A DNA stretch of 64,000 nt from Streptomyces sp. CBMA152 (GTDB taxonomy: Bacteria; Actinomycetota; Actinomycetes; Streptomycetales; Streptomycetaceae), in NCBI RefSeq assembly GCF_014596475.1, contig NZ_MECJ01000035.1:1-64000 (forward strand), given 5' to 3'. Under the pieces are notes generated by a model. That model was not told where the DNA came from. It did no database searches and worked only from the letters and a program-made list of their open reading frames with translations. Each line of letters opens with the position of its first letter. The first letter of the stretch is position 1. Made by a program: the position numbers and the translations under genes. Below, in pieces: positions 16,485-24,698 of the stretch.

Positions 16485-17450
16485 ATGTTCGCCGCCTACG
16501 CCGCACGCATCGACCGTGACCAGCCGCTCAGCGGCCTTGAGTTGGGGGAGCGGCCCGCCCCCGAGGTACGTCCGGGCTGGTCGCTCATCGACGTACGGGC
16601 CGCCTCGCTCAACCACCACGACCTCTGGTCGCTGCGCGGCGTCGGGCTCGGTGAGGACAAGCTGCCGATGATCCTGGGCTGCGACGCGGCCGGGGTCGAC
16701 CAGGACGGCAACGAGGTCGTCCTGCACTCGGTGATCGGCCAGAGCGGCCACGGCGTGGGCCCGGCCGAGGGGCGCTCCATCCTCACCGAGAAGTACCAGG
16801 GCACCTTCGCCGAGCAGGTCGTGGTGCCGACCTGGAACGTGCTGCCCAAGCCCAAGGAGCTCAGCTTCGCCGAGGCCGCGTGCCTGCCGACCGCGTGGCT
16901 GACCGCGTACCGGATGCTCTTCACCAACGCGGGCGTACGGCCCGGCGACTCCGTCCTGGTGCAGGGCGCGGGCGGCGGGGTCGCCACCGCCGCGATCGTG
17001 CTCGCCAAGGCCGCCGGACTGCGGGTCTTCGCCACCAGCCGCGACGAGGCCAAGCGCAAGCGCGCCGTCGAACTGGGCGCGGTGGAGGCGTACGAGCCGG
17101 GCGCGCGGCTGCCGCAGCGGGTCGACGCCGTCATCGAGACGGTCGGCGCGGCCACCTGGTCCCACTCGGTCAAGTCGCTCAGGCCCGGCGGCACCCTGGT
17201 GATCTCCGGCGCCACCAGCGGCGACAGGCCCGCGCACGCGGAGCTCACCCGGATCTTCTTCCTGGAGCTGAAGGTGGTCGGCTCGACCATGGGCACCAAG
17301 GACGAGCTGGAGGACCTGCTCGCGTTCTGCGCGGCGACGGGCGTACGGCCGGTCATCGACGAGGTGCTGCCGCTGGACCGGGCCCGCGAGGGGTTCGAGA
17401 AGATGGAGTCCGGCGACGTCTTCGGGAAGATCGTGCTGACGACGTCTTGA
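16485..17450 (+). CDS. Zinc-binding-type alcohol dehydrogenase / quinone oxidoreductase (MDR)
   Basis: This 321-residue medium-chain dehydrogenase/reductase has an N-terminal GroES-like domain (VRAASLNHHDLWSLRGV, ILGCDAAGVDQDGNEV) and a Rossmann domain with VLVQGAGGGVATAAIVLAKAAG. The catalytic zinc ligands Cys-x-x-His-Glu of true alcohol dehydrogenases are absent at the expected places, which favours NADPH:quinone- or enone-reductase activity. A -10-like TAGGGT lies at 16470-16475, close to the ATG. Downstream and on the same strand, 65 nt away, is a secreted glycosidase, but the functions do not suggest an operon. Confidence 0.85.
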   Translation: MFAAYAARIDRDQPLSGLELGERPAPEVRPGWSLIDVRAASLNHHDLWSLRGVGLGEDKLPMILGCDAAGVDQDGNEVVLHSVIGQSGHGVGPAEGRSILTEKYQGTFAEQVVVPTWNVLPKPKELSFAEAACLPTAWLTAYRMLFTNAGVRPGDSVLVQGAGGGVATAAIVLAKAAGLRVFATSRDEAKRKRAVELGAVEAYEPGARLPQRVDAVIETVGAATWSHSVKSLRPGGTLVISGATSGDRPAHAELTRIFFLELKVVGSTMGTKDELEDLLAFCAATGVRPVIDEVLPLDRAREGFEKMESGDVFGKIVLTTS

Positions 17451-17515
17451 TGGCTCGTCAGAAATGCTGATCTGATCTCCGGCACGTTCACCTGTCGACG
17501 TGCCGGAGGTGTCCC

Positions 17516-18886
17516 ATGCGTACGTCCAAGTACCTTGTGGCTATGGGGTGTTGTTGTGCCCTGCTGGCGGCGGGGGGTGTGGTGCCTGGGCCCGCTCGCG
17601 CGGCGGACCGGGGCACTGGTGAAATCCCCCGCCTCACCGACGAACAGGGCCGCACGCTCACCGTGCGCGGCTGGAACGTCGAGGACAAGACGCACCGGGG
17701 CGACCAGGCGCTCTCCGCGATCACCGAGCGGACCTTCCGCGACCTGCGCGCGCACGGTTTCGGTTTCGCGCGGCTGCTGGTCTTCTGGGACGACCTGGAG
17801 CCGGTACGGGGCCAGTACAGCCGGCCGTACCTCCGTAAGATCCAACGCATCCTGGACTGGGCCCACCGCTATGACATCCGGGTGCTGATCGACGCCCACC
17901 AGGACGTGTTCGGCCCGGCGTTCGGGCATCGCGGGATCCCCGCGTGGGCGACGCGCACGGACGGGCTGCCGTTCACGCCGCACCCCGACGACTGGTTCTC
18001 CGAGTACTACGAGCCCGCCGTGCAGCGGGCGTTCACCCATCTGTACGGGGACGCCGATCTGCGGCGGGCGCAGGCGGCGATGTGGCAGGTGCTCGCCGAA
18101 CGGTTCGGGCACCACCCGGCGGTCTTCGGCTACGACCTGATCAACGAGCCGATGGGCGAGTTCCGGCCGGGCGAGGACCCGGCGACGGCCGCGCGGCGCG
18201 TCGAGGCCGAGCAGGTGACGCCGATGTACAACCGCCTCGCTCGGGCGGTGCGTGCGGTGGACCGGCGGCATTGGCTCTTCGTCGAGCCGACGCCCGCGGT
18301 GGGGGAGGGCGTGCCGACGGGCCTCGGCAGGATCAAGGACCCGAAGGTCGTGTACGCGCCGCACTTCTACAACACCGCGATGGAGTCGGGCGCGGACTAC
18401 GACCCCTCGGCGCACTGGATCGAGTCGTACGAGGCCGCGGTGACGGCGTACCCGAAGGAGCAGCGGATTCCGGTGGTGGTCGGGGAGTGGGGTCCGCCGA
18501 ACTCCGAACTCCCGAACATGGGGCGCTTCTACGCCGACGCGATGGCTTCGCTGTCCCGCTACACCTCCGGGTGGGCGGGGTACGTGTGGTGCTACGGGGG
18601 TGGGTACTGCGCGGCCGACGCGGCGGGTGTGCTGCGGCCCAACAAGGCCCTGACCGCCACGCCGTACGCGTCGGCCGTGGCGGGGCGGGTGCGGTCGGAG
18701 ACGTATGACCCGGGGTCGCGGACGTATCGGCTGGTGTATGTGGCGGGGCCTGGTGTTACCGAGCTGTCCGTGCCGTCGGGGGCGGGGGAGTGGCGGGTCG
18801 GGGTGTCGGGTGGGGTGTTGGTGCGGGGGATGCGGGTTGTGGGGGTGCGGGGAGCTGTGGTGACGGTGGTTGTCGCGCGCGGTTGA
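17516..18886 (+). CDS. Secreted GH5 glycoside hydrolase, endoglycoceramidase-like
   Basis: A 456-residue protein with a signal peptide (cleavage probably after PARAA, about residue 30). The TIM barrel shows RGWNVEDKTH, RLLVFWDDLEP, IRVLIDAHQDVFG, then the acid/base Glu211 in GYDLINEPMGE and the nucleophile Glu324 in PVVVGEWGPPN, the pair expected for GH5. The combination of DAHQDVFG and INEPMG resembles endoglycoceramidases rather than cellulases. The last 90 residues form a beta-rich domain of the type seen at the C-terminus of these enzymes. GGAGGTG precedes the ATG. The substrate is inferred, not shown. Confidence 0.86.
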   Translation: MRTSKYLVAMGCCCALLAAGGVVPGPARAADRGTGEIPRLTDEQGRTLTVRGWNVEDKTHRGDQALSAITERTFRDLRAHGFGFARLLVFWDDLEPVRGQYSRPYLRKIQRILDWAHRYDIRVLIDAHQDVFGPAFGHRGIPAWATRTDGLPFTPHPDDWFSEYYEPAVQRAFTHLYGDADLRRAQAAMWQVLAERFGHHPAVFGYDLINEPMGEFRPGEDPATAARRVEAEQVTPMYNRLARAVRAVDRRHWLFVEPTPAVGEGVPTGLGRIKDPKVVYAPHFYNTAMESGADYDPSAHWIESYEAAVTAYPKEQRIPVVVGEWGPPNSELPNMGRFYADAMASLSRYTSGWAGYVWCYGGGYCAADAAGVLRPNKALTATPYASAVAGRVRSETYDPGSRTYRLVYVAGPGVTELSVPSGAGEWRVGVSGGVLVRGMRVVGVRGAVVTVVVARG

Positions 18887-18902
18887 CCCCACCCCGCCCC
18901 TT

Positions 18903-18931
18903 CCCGAAACTCTCCGAGGGAGCTTTTCGGG
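18903..18931 (+). terminator. Hairpin after the GH5 gene
   Basis: CCCGAAA pairs with TTTCGGG, with an inner CTC/GAG stem, 16 nt after the stop. It separates the GH5 gene from the convergent PadR gene. Confidence 0.5.
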
Positions 18932-18952
18932 TGCGGATCGTGGTGGGTTGCT

Positions 18953-18973
18953 CGCGCAGTTCCCCGCGCCCCT
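18953..18973. repeat. Second copy of the dispersed CGCAGTTCCCCGCGCCCCT repeat
   Basis: Identical over 21 bases to the element at 1660, again placed between genes and followed by TAAG. The function of this repeat family is unknown to me. Confidence 0.6.
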
Positions 18974-19001
18974 AAGAGGGCCCTCCGGGCCCATCGACCG
19001 G

Positions 19002-19853
19002 TTAGCCCTTCGTGCGGAGGATCGCCCCGATATGTGCCGCCGCCGTCGACAAGTGGCGGCGGGCCTCGCGGAGTTGGGACTCCGTCACGCCGTTGTCGCG
19101 GGCCGCGTCGCGGATGTCGTCGCGGAAGCGGTCCAGGAGGCGGTCCAGGTCGCGGGCCGGGTTGTCGGTGGTCGGGGTGTCCTCGGCCCAGGCGGGAGGC
19201 TCGGTGGGGCGGACCGTTTCCTTGGTCAGGTCCGCCAGGCCCTCCCATGAGCCGAAGTGGTCCCGCACCTGCTGCGTCACCCGTTGGACCTGCTCGCGGG
19301 CCCGTTCCTGGGCCTCCTTCGCCTGGCGGCGGGCCTGTTGGGCGTCCTCGCGGGCGCGGCGCGACTCGTCCTTCGCCCGGCGCGCCTGCTCCTTCCACTC
19401 CTGCTTGGCGCGCTTGAGCTCCTCCTTGGCCTGCTGCCAGGACTCGCCCGTGGCGGCGCCGCCGTTGCGGGCCTCGTGCGTGGCGCGGCGTACGTCGTCG
19501 CGCAGGTCGCCCGCCGCGCCCCGTACATCGGCGCGGATCTCGGCGGCGAGCTCGGAGACGGACTCGCGGATCTCCAGCTCCAGGTCGGCCAACTCGCCGC
19601 CGCGCCCCGCGAGTTCGGCCCGGCCCGCGTCGGTGATCGAGTACACCTTGCGGCCGCCCTCGGTGGTGTGGGTGACCAGGCCCTCGGCCTCCAGCTTGGC
19701 GAGCCGGGGGTAGACGGTGCCGGCGCTCGGCGCGTACAGCCCCTGGAAACGCTCCTCCAGGAGGCGGATCACCTCGTACCCGTGGCGCGGGGCCTCGTCG
19801 AGGAGCTTGAGGAGGTAGAGGCGCAGGCGGCCGTGGGCGAAGACGGGGGCCAT
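19002..19853 (-). CDS. PadR-family regulator with long charged helical tail
   Basis: A 283-residue protein. Residues 1-85 are a PadR winged helix (LRLYLLKLLDEAPRHGYEVIRLLEERFQGLYAPSAGTVYPRLAKLEAEGLV). Residues 120-220 are a highly charged Glu/Lys/Arg/Ala segment, almost certainly a long coiled coil, and the C-terminus is another helical bundle. The tail is unusual for PadR proteins, which normally have only a short dimerisation helix. The ATG lies one base after the stop of the upstream DUF4097 gene, so the two are co-transcribed. The operator candidate is the inverted repeat at 20769-20801 in front of the operon. Confidence 0.85.
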   Translation of the reverse strand: MAPVFAHGRLRLYLLKLLDEAPRHGYEVIRLLEERFQGLYAPSAGTVYPRLAKLEAEGLVTHTTEGGRKVYSITDAGRAELAGRGGELADLELEIRESVSELAAEIRADVRGAAGDLRDDVRRATHEARNGGAATGESWQQAKEELKRAKQEWKEQARRAKDESRRAREDAQQARRQAKEAQERAREQVQRVTQQVRDHFGSWEGLADLTKETVRPTEPPAWAEDTPTTDNPARDLDRLLDRFRDDIRDAARDNGVTESQLREARRHLSTAAAHIGAILRTKG

Positions 19854-19854
19854 G

Positions 19855-20736
19855 TCAGAGCACCTTCTCGGTCGTGGGCCCGATGGATCCCGTGCCGGTC
19901 GCGTCGGTCGGCTCGTCCTCGCGCGGGGGGCGGCGCAGCAGGGCGATCGAGCCGGAGACCGTGGTCGCGCGCAGCGTGCCGTTGCCCGCGCCCAGTGTGC
20001 CGGTGATGCTCTTCGCGCCCCACTGCCCGCTGACGCGCAGGTCCTCGAAGGCGTTGGAGACCGCGCCGCTGGTGGTGTTCGCCTCGACCCGGGCGTCCGC
20101 CGACGGGTGTTCCAGGCGGATGCCGATCTCGCCGGACACCGAGGTCAGCCGGATGTCGGCGGGGCTGCCGGACGCGTCCAGGTCGAGCACCATGTCGCCG
20201 CTGACCGAGTCGGCCCGTACGGACGTGGCCGCGCCCTCGATCACCGTCAGATCGCCGGAGACCGACTTGAAGACCAGGTCACCGGTGACCGCCTGGGCCT
20301 CCAGGTTGCCGGAGACCGTGTCCGCCCGGATGGAGCCCGAGAGGCCGACGAGTGTCGTGTCTCCCGTCACGCCGCGTACGTCCGTACGTCCTCGGATGCC
20401 GGAGACCACCGCGGCCGCGCCGACCACGCCCACCTCGACCGTGGACTCGGCGGGCACCGCGAGCGAGACGACCGCATTGCGCTGCCAGCTCTTGCGGTCG
20501 AACCACTTCAGGAAGCCCTTCCAGGGCAGGTCCTCGTAGGCGACCGTGAGCGTCGAGCCGTCCTGCGTGACGATCAGCGGCGGTCCCTCGATCGCGGAGA
20601 CCTCCAGGCGCGCGGAACCTTCGTCGGTCCCCACGACGTTCACCGTTCCGTTGACGATCCGCACGTTGAGCGCGGACACCGGCGCGTCGAAGGCGAGTTT
20701 GCGCGGCTCGGACACGGACCACGTCGACTGTGCCAT
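19855..20736 (-). CDS. DUF4097-family beta-strand repeat protein
   Basis: This 293-residue protein is built from repeated short strands, many ending in SVSGD, TVSGN or AVTGD (about residues 120-260), which fold into a right-handed beta solenoid in the DUF4097 family. It has no signal peptide or membrane helix. The start MAQSTWSVSEP is supported by GGAGGTC 6 nt upstream. Family members are frequently paired with PadR regulators, as here, and are suspected of acting in envelope-stress sensing, but no biochemical role is established. It is the first gene of the two-gene operon. Confidence 0.83.
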   Translation of the reverse strand: MAQSTWSVSEPRKLAFDAPVSALNVRIVNGTVNVVGTDEGSARLEVSAIEGPPLIVTQDGSTLTVAYEDLPWKGFLKWFDRKSWQRNAVVSLAVPAESTVEVGVVGAAAVVSGIRGRTDVRGVTGDTTLVGLSGSIRADTVSGNLEAQAVTGDLVFKSVSGDLTVIEGAATSVRADSVSGDMVLDLDASGSPADIRLTSVSGEIGIRLEHPSADARVEANTTSGAVSNAFEDLRVSGQWGAKSITGTLGAGNGTLRATTVSGSIALLRRPPREDEPTDATGTGSIGPTTEKVL

Positions 20737-20768
20737 GACTCTGACCTCCCTGGGCGGGGTACGACGCA

Positions 20769-20801
20769 ACATATCGCGTCTTGTTGATAGACACGATATA
20801 T
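20769..20801 (-). promoter_or_regulatory. Promoter and inverted repeat for the DUF4097-PadR operon
   Basis: Imperfect arms ACATATCGCGTC (20769-20780) and GACACGATATAT (20790-20801) match at 10 of 12 positions as an inverted repeat with a 9-nt spacer. On the minus strand a TTGACT (-35, 20820-20815) is followed after 16 nt by TATCGT (-10, 20798-20793), so the repeat covers the -10 region. This is where an autorepressing PadR protein would bind. Confidence 0.55.
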
Positions 20802-20885
20802 CGCGGATGGGGGAAGTCAAGCCTCGTCCGGCGGGGTAAAGGTGATCAATGGGTGGGAATGTCGGCCTTGCCCTAGCGTTGGATC

Positions 20886-21692
20886 ATGTCCAGCGTCCCC
20901 GCCCCCGCCGCCCTGCTCCTCTGCCGCGCCGAGCCCGCCGCCGTCCGGCCCGCCGCTCACCTGCTGCGGGAGCGGATGCTGCTCGCCCCGGCGGGCGACG
21001 GGTGGAGCGTGCTCGTGCCCGAGACCAAGCCGTGGCTCGGCGGCGTCGACCCGGTCGACCAGGTGCTCGCGGGGTGGGCTTCCGCGCTCGCCGTCGGCGC
21101 CAGCTGGCCCGTGGTCGCGCTCTGGTGGGACGAGGGGCGGGCCGGGTGCACGCTGGCCGCCGGGTTCCGGCGCACGGTCGGCTATGTGTGGCTGGCCGAC
21201 GGGACGGCGGCGGGGGAGTCCGAGGCGATGCGGACGTTCGCGGCGCGGCTCGGGCTCGACCCCGTACTCGATCTTCAGGCCCTCGACGCGCTCACCCGTC
21301 CCGACCCGGCCGCCGACGGACGGGCGCGGCTGCTCGGGCTCACCGCCGTGCTCTCCCGCGCGGGGGTGACCCTCCCGGCCGGGCTCACGCCGGGGGAGAG
21401 CGCGGACCGGCTGCGGTCGGTCGCGGCCGCGTCCGGCGCCGAGACGGTCGAGTGGTCGGGCTGGCGGGACGCGGTCCGGGCCGAGCTCGACGTGGTGGAG
21501 GAGGGGCCGCTGGGGCCGTGGCTGCGCGGGCCCCTGGCGCGGGCGCTCGGCGCCGCCCAGCTGGCGGCGGGCGTACCGCTGACCGCCTGGGGCCTGGCCC
21601 GCCGCAGCGGCGGCTGGACGGTCGCGGGCCTCGTCCTGGTCGCCCACGGGGCGCTGGGGCTGGTGTACGACCGGGTGCGGGGGCGCGCGTGA
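20886..21692 (+). CDS. Conserved actinobacterial protein of unknown function
   Basis: A 268-residue protein I do not recognise. The soluble N-terminal part has LLLCRAEPAAVRPAAHLLRERMLLAPAGDGWSVLVPE and WPVVALWWDEGRAGCTLAAGFRR. The last 70 residues include hydrophobic stretches (LGAAQLAAGVPLTAWGLA and WTVAGLVLVAHGALGLVYD) that probably form a C-terminal membrane hairpin. Codon use is typical of the neighbours, so it is a real gene. It diverges from the DUF4097-PadR operon, with 149 nt between the starts. It stands alone, with a minus-strand gene following. Confidence 0.65.
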   Translation: MSSVPAPAALLLCRAEPAAVRPAAHLLRERMLLAPAGDGWSVLVPETKPWLGGVDPVDQVLAGWASALAVGASWPVVALWWDEGRAGCTLAAGFRRTVGYVWLADGTAAGESEAMRTFAARLGLDPVLDLQALDALTRPDPAADGRARLLGLTAVLSRAGVTLPAGLTPGESADRLRSVAAASGAETVEWSGWRDAVRAELDVVEEGPLGPWLRGPLARALGAAQLAAGVPLTAWGLARRSGGWTVAGLVLVAHGALGLVYDRVRGRA

Positions 21693-21762
21693 CGGGTCGG
21701 GCGCGGCCCGGCCGGGCCTCGGCGTGCCCCGGGCCGCCGCCCGGCCGTGCCCCGCCGGACGC

Positions 21763-21948
21763 CTACTCCTCGTCGTCCTCGTCGTCGTCGAGCCGGGCCA
21801 GCCACGTGGCGAGCCGCTCGACCGGGACCTCGAAGTCCGGGTTCAGGTCGACGAACGTACGCAGCTGGTCGGCAAGCCACTCGAAAGTGACCTCCTCCTC
21901 GCCGCGCCGCTTCGCCAGCTCCTCGATGCCGCGGTCGGTGAAGTACAC
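21763..21948 (-). CDS. DUF6104 family small acidic protein
   Basis: This 61-residue protein reads YFTDRGIEELAKRRGEEEVTFEWLADQLRTF..., ending in a run of Asp and Glu. From memory it matches the small DUF6104 proteins conserved across Streptomyces, which have no known function. The GTG at 21948 is preceded by AGGAG at 6 nt. It diverges from the conflict-system operon with 147 nt between starts. Because it is a widely conserved core protein, it probably marks the edge of the accessory operon rather than belonging to it. Confidence 0.75.
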   Translation of the reverse strand: MYFTDRGIEELAKRRGEEEVTFEWLADQLRTFVDLNPDFEVPVERLATWLARLDDDEDDEE

Positions 21949-22095
21949 AACGTGCTCCTGAGATGTACCGGGATGTTCCCTCCCAGGGTATCCGGGGCCA
22001 TCCCGTGCTTTCCGGGGCTCCCGCGCAACCGTCCCGCCGATTACCCTCGTCATCTCAAGTCAGGGGAATATGCGACTGGTTGAGGGGGAGCGGCC

Positions 22096-22506
22096 ATGGC
22101 GCAGCCACGGGAGATCATGCTGCCGGGCGGAGCCGTCGTGCTGGCCCGGCTGACGACGGCCGGGGGGTACGGGGACGACGATGACGACGTCGGCGTGCTG
22201 GAGAACGCCGTCGCCAAGGTGGAGCGGCTCGGCGAGCTGATCACCGGGGTCGGGCGGTCCGTGCTGGACGCGGCCGCCGCCGTGAAGCCCGACGAGGCGA
22301 CGATCACCTTCGGCGTGGAGCTGTCCGCCAAGGCCGGGGCCGCGATCGCGATCCTCGCGGACGGCGAGGCGAAGACGTCCATCCAGGTCACGCTGACCTG
22401 GAAGCTGGAAGGTCAGCCGCCGCCCCAGCTCCAGACCCAGCTGCCTCCGCAGCCCCCCGCCCCGCCCACCGCACCCCCGGCCCCCGGCGCGTTGCCCCAT
22501 GCCTGA
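22096..22506 (+). CDS. CU044_2847 family (Trypco1) protein
   Basis: A 136-residue protein. Residues 1-100 form the Trypco1 (trypsin-co-occurring) domain, with IMLPGGAVVLARLT, VLENAVAKVERLGELITGVGRSVLDAAAAVKPDEATITFGVELSAKAGAAIAILADGEAKTSIQVTLTW in segments typical of the CU044_2847 family. The last 30 residues are a Pro/Gln-rich tail. The family is known from co-occurrence with trypsin-like proteases in actinobacterial conflict systems; its proposed role is as adaptor or substrate of the protease. It overlaps the protease gene by 8 nt. GAGGGGGAGCG precedes the ATG. First gene of the seven-gene array. Confidence 0.85.
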   Translation: MAQPREIMLPGGAVVLARLTTAGGYGDDDDDVGVLENAVAKVERLGELITGVGRSVLDAAAAVKPDEATITFGVELSAKAGAAIAILADGEAKTSIQVTLTWKLEGQPPPQLQTQLPPQPPAPPTAPPAPGALPHA

Positions 22507-24469
22507 GACGGGCGACCCGTACATCGACGATCTGGCGCGTTCGGCGACCGTCCATCTGCTCTCGACGGCGGGCGGCACGATGTGGGGCAGTGGGTTCTTC
22601 GTCGCCCCCGGGTGGGTGCTGACCTGCGCGCATGTGCTGCGGCCGCATCTCGGGCGGGACCGGGAGCAGATCTTCCACGTCGAGGGCGAGCAGTACGACC
22701 GCGAGCCGCTGCGGGCCCGGGCCCGCCTGGAGGCGTGGCTGCTCGACGACGACCTGCGCGGCGACGACATCCCCGTCGAGCAGGACCTGGCGCTGGTCCG
22801 GCTGGTCGACGACGACGTGGAGCACGAGTGCGTCTGGCTCAGCGACTGCGCCGAGGCCCCGGGGGCGAGCGCGGTCGTCCACGGGTTCAGACCCGAGGGG
22901 CAACCGCTGCGCTGGCGCAGCGCCATCGACATCCGTACGTACGACGGGAGTTACGGGCTGCGGTTCACCGACACCGAGTTCCCCAAAGGGGTCTCCGGCG
23001 GCCCGGTGCTCGATCCGCACACCGGCGCCGTGGTCGCCGTCATGAAGTCCCGCCGCGTCGAGCGCGACGGCGGGCGGGCCATCGCGCTGCCCGTGCTGCG
23101 CCGGTTCGGCGAGCTCTACCAGAGCGTGCTCGCCGAGCACGACCGGTGGCACGGGGCCGGGTCCCGGCTCGGCAGGACCAACTGGATCGACCGGCAGCAG
23201 GAGTTACCGGCCGGCGGGCTGCACCGCACGCCCGAGCAGTGGAGCCCGGACGACCGGCGCACCGCCCTGAACCTGCTCGCCTCGGTGCCCGCGCCCGGCG
23301 GGGTCCCGGCCGTCGCCCGCCTCGCCCGCAAGGCGCGCGGCAACATCGCGCCCCCGGGCAGCCTCCCGGAGCCGCGCTCCTGGCGCGACGGCCACGGGCT
23401 GCTCTACGAGGGCCATCGGCCGATGGCCGCCATCGCCTTTCTGCACTACCTCAAACTCGTCGTGGAGTACGAGCGCGGGCGCGGCGGCGACCCCGCGCGG
23501 CTGGACGCCTGGGTGAACGCGCGGCTGCGCGGGGTGCCGCCGGTGGTGCACACGGTGGTCACCGAGGCACGGCTGCCCGAGGGGATGTTCCCGGTGCTCG
23601 GGCCGGGCGGGCCGGACGAGGTGCTGCCCGTCCTGCCGTATCCGGGCGGGGAGCGGGGCGGCGCCGTCGTCACCGTGGAGCTGGAGCCGCTCTCCGACGC
23701 GCCCGACCGGTTCTACTGGCGCATCCGGGTGCACGACGGCGACCGCGACGGCTCCAGACCGGTGGACGAGCAGTGCCACGGGGACGGGGTCGCGCCCGGC
23801 GACCTGATCCGGCGGCTGCGCCGGCCGCTGGTCGACGCGTTCGAGATGGTCGACACCGACGAGTGCCCCGCGCCCCTCGAAGTCGCCCTGCCCGCCGACT
23901 ACTTCGACACCGCCGTGCACCGCTGGCAGCTCACCGAGATGGGCCGGCTGTATCTCTCGCCGTATCTCGGGGTGCAGCGCCGGGTGGTGCTGCGCGACCT
24001 GGACCGGCGTGGCGAGCCCGACCGCGAGTGGCTGGTGCGGTGGGAGGGGCTGATGGCCGCCGAGGAGCTGACCGGCGTCGCCACGCCGGTCCCCGGACGA
24101 GCGCCCCGGCCGCACCACTTCACCGAGATGGCGCCGGGCGCGGTGCCGGTGCTGTGCCGGCCCGCCGGGCGCGGGGTCGGCGGCGCGGCCATGCGGATGG
24201 CCCTGGAGGCCGGGCACGGCGTGGCGCTCTGGCACACCGACGCCCACCCCGAGCGGGGCTGCCACGAGCGCTGCGCCGCCGTGCGCGCCGGGGCGGCCGA
24301 TCTGCTCGGGCAGGCGAAGGACCCCACTGAACTCCCGGACCGGCTGCGCCGTATCAGGGAGGACATCAGCGAAACCAAGGATGCCCAGCACTGGGCGGAG
24401 GGTGTGGCGATGCTCTACGACGATCCCGGGCGGCCGCTGCCGGACCTCGACCGGCTGGACGCGCCGTGA
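22499..24469 (+). CDS. Trypsin-like serine protease fused to a VMAP-type region
   Basis: A 656-residue cytoplasmic-type protein without signal peptide. The trypsin domain (residues 1-205) has a complete triad: His45 in TCAHV, Asp96 in EQDLALV and Ser166 in KGVSGGPV. The C-terminal half carries VMAP (vWA-MoxR-associated protein) features: MAAIAFLHYLKLVVEYERG..., RRVVLRDLDRRGEPDREWLVRWE, and an ending with GVALWHTDAHPERGCHERC and WAEGVAMLYDDPGRPLP. In the published ternary vWA-MoxR-VMAP scheme, VMAP proteins carry an effector at the N-terminus, here the protease. Codon 236 (23204-23206) is TTA, implying bldA dependence. The next gene follows after 229 nt. Confidence 0.85.
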   Translation: MPETGDPYIDDLARSATVHLLSTAGGTMWGSGFFVAPGWVLTCAHVLRPHLGRDREQIFHVEGEQYDREPLRARARLEAWLLDDDLRGDDIPVEQDLALVRLVDDDVEHECVWLSDCAEAPGASAVVHGFRPEGQPLRWRSAIDIRTYDGSYGLRFTDTEFPKGVSGGPVLDPHTGAVVAVMKSRRVERDGGRAIALPVLRRFGELYQSVLAEHDRWHGAGSRLGRTNWIDRQQELPAGGLHRTPEQWSPDDRRTALNLLASVPAPGGVPAVARLARKARGNIAPPGSLPEPRSWRDGHGLLYEGHRPMAAIAFLHYLKLVVEYERGRGGDPARLDAWVNARLRGVPPVVHTVVTEARLPEGMFPVLGPGGPDEVLPVLPYPGGERGGAVVTVELEPLSDAPDRFYWRIRVHDGDRDGSRPVDEQCHGDGVAPGDLIRRLRRPLVDAFEMVDTDECPAPLEVALPADYFDTAVHRWQLTEMGRLYLSPYLGVQRRVVLRDLDRRGEPDREWLVRWEGLMAAEELTGVATPVPGRAPRPHHFTEMAPGAVPVLCRPAGRGVGGAAMRMALEAGHGVALWHTDAHPERGCHERCAAVRAGAADLLGQAKDPTELPDRLRRIREDISETKDAQHWAEGVAMLYDDPGRPLPDLDRLDAP

Positions 24470-24698
24470 CGCGCGCGGCGACGTCCCGTACGGCCGCGCC
24501 GTGCGCCGCCGTGCGCCCGGCCAAGCGCCGCTGTGACCGCCTGTGCGTCCACCCACCGATCTGCTGGCCGGAAAACGCATTTCGGACGCCTCGTAGTGGG
24601 TACGTTCACAACGGACTTCGACTCGCAACGACACGTGGTCCCGCGCGGCCACGTGGCCAGCAAGTGGTGCCCCGCCGACCGTCGACGAGGAGCGAGCG

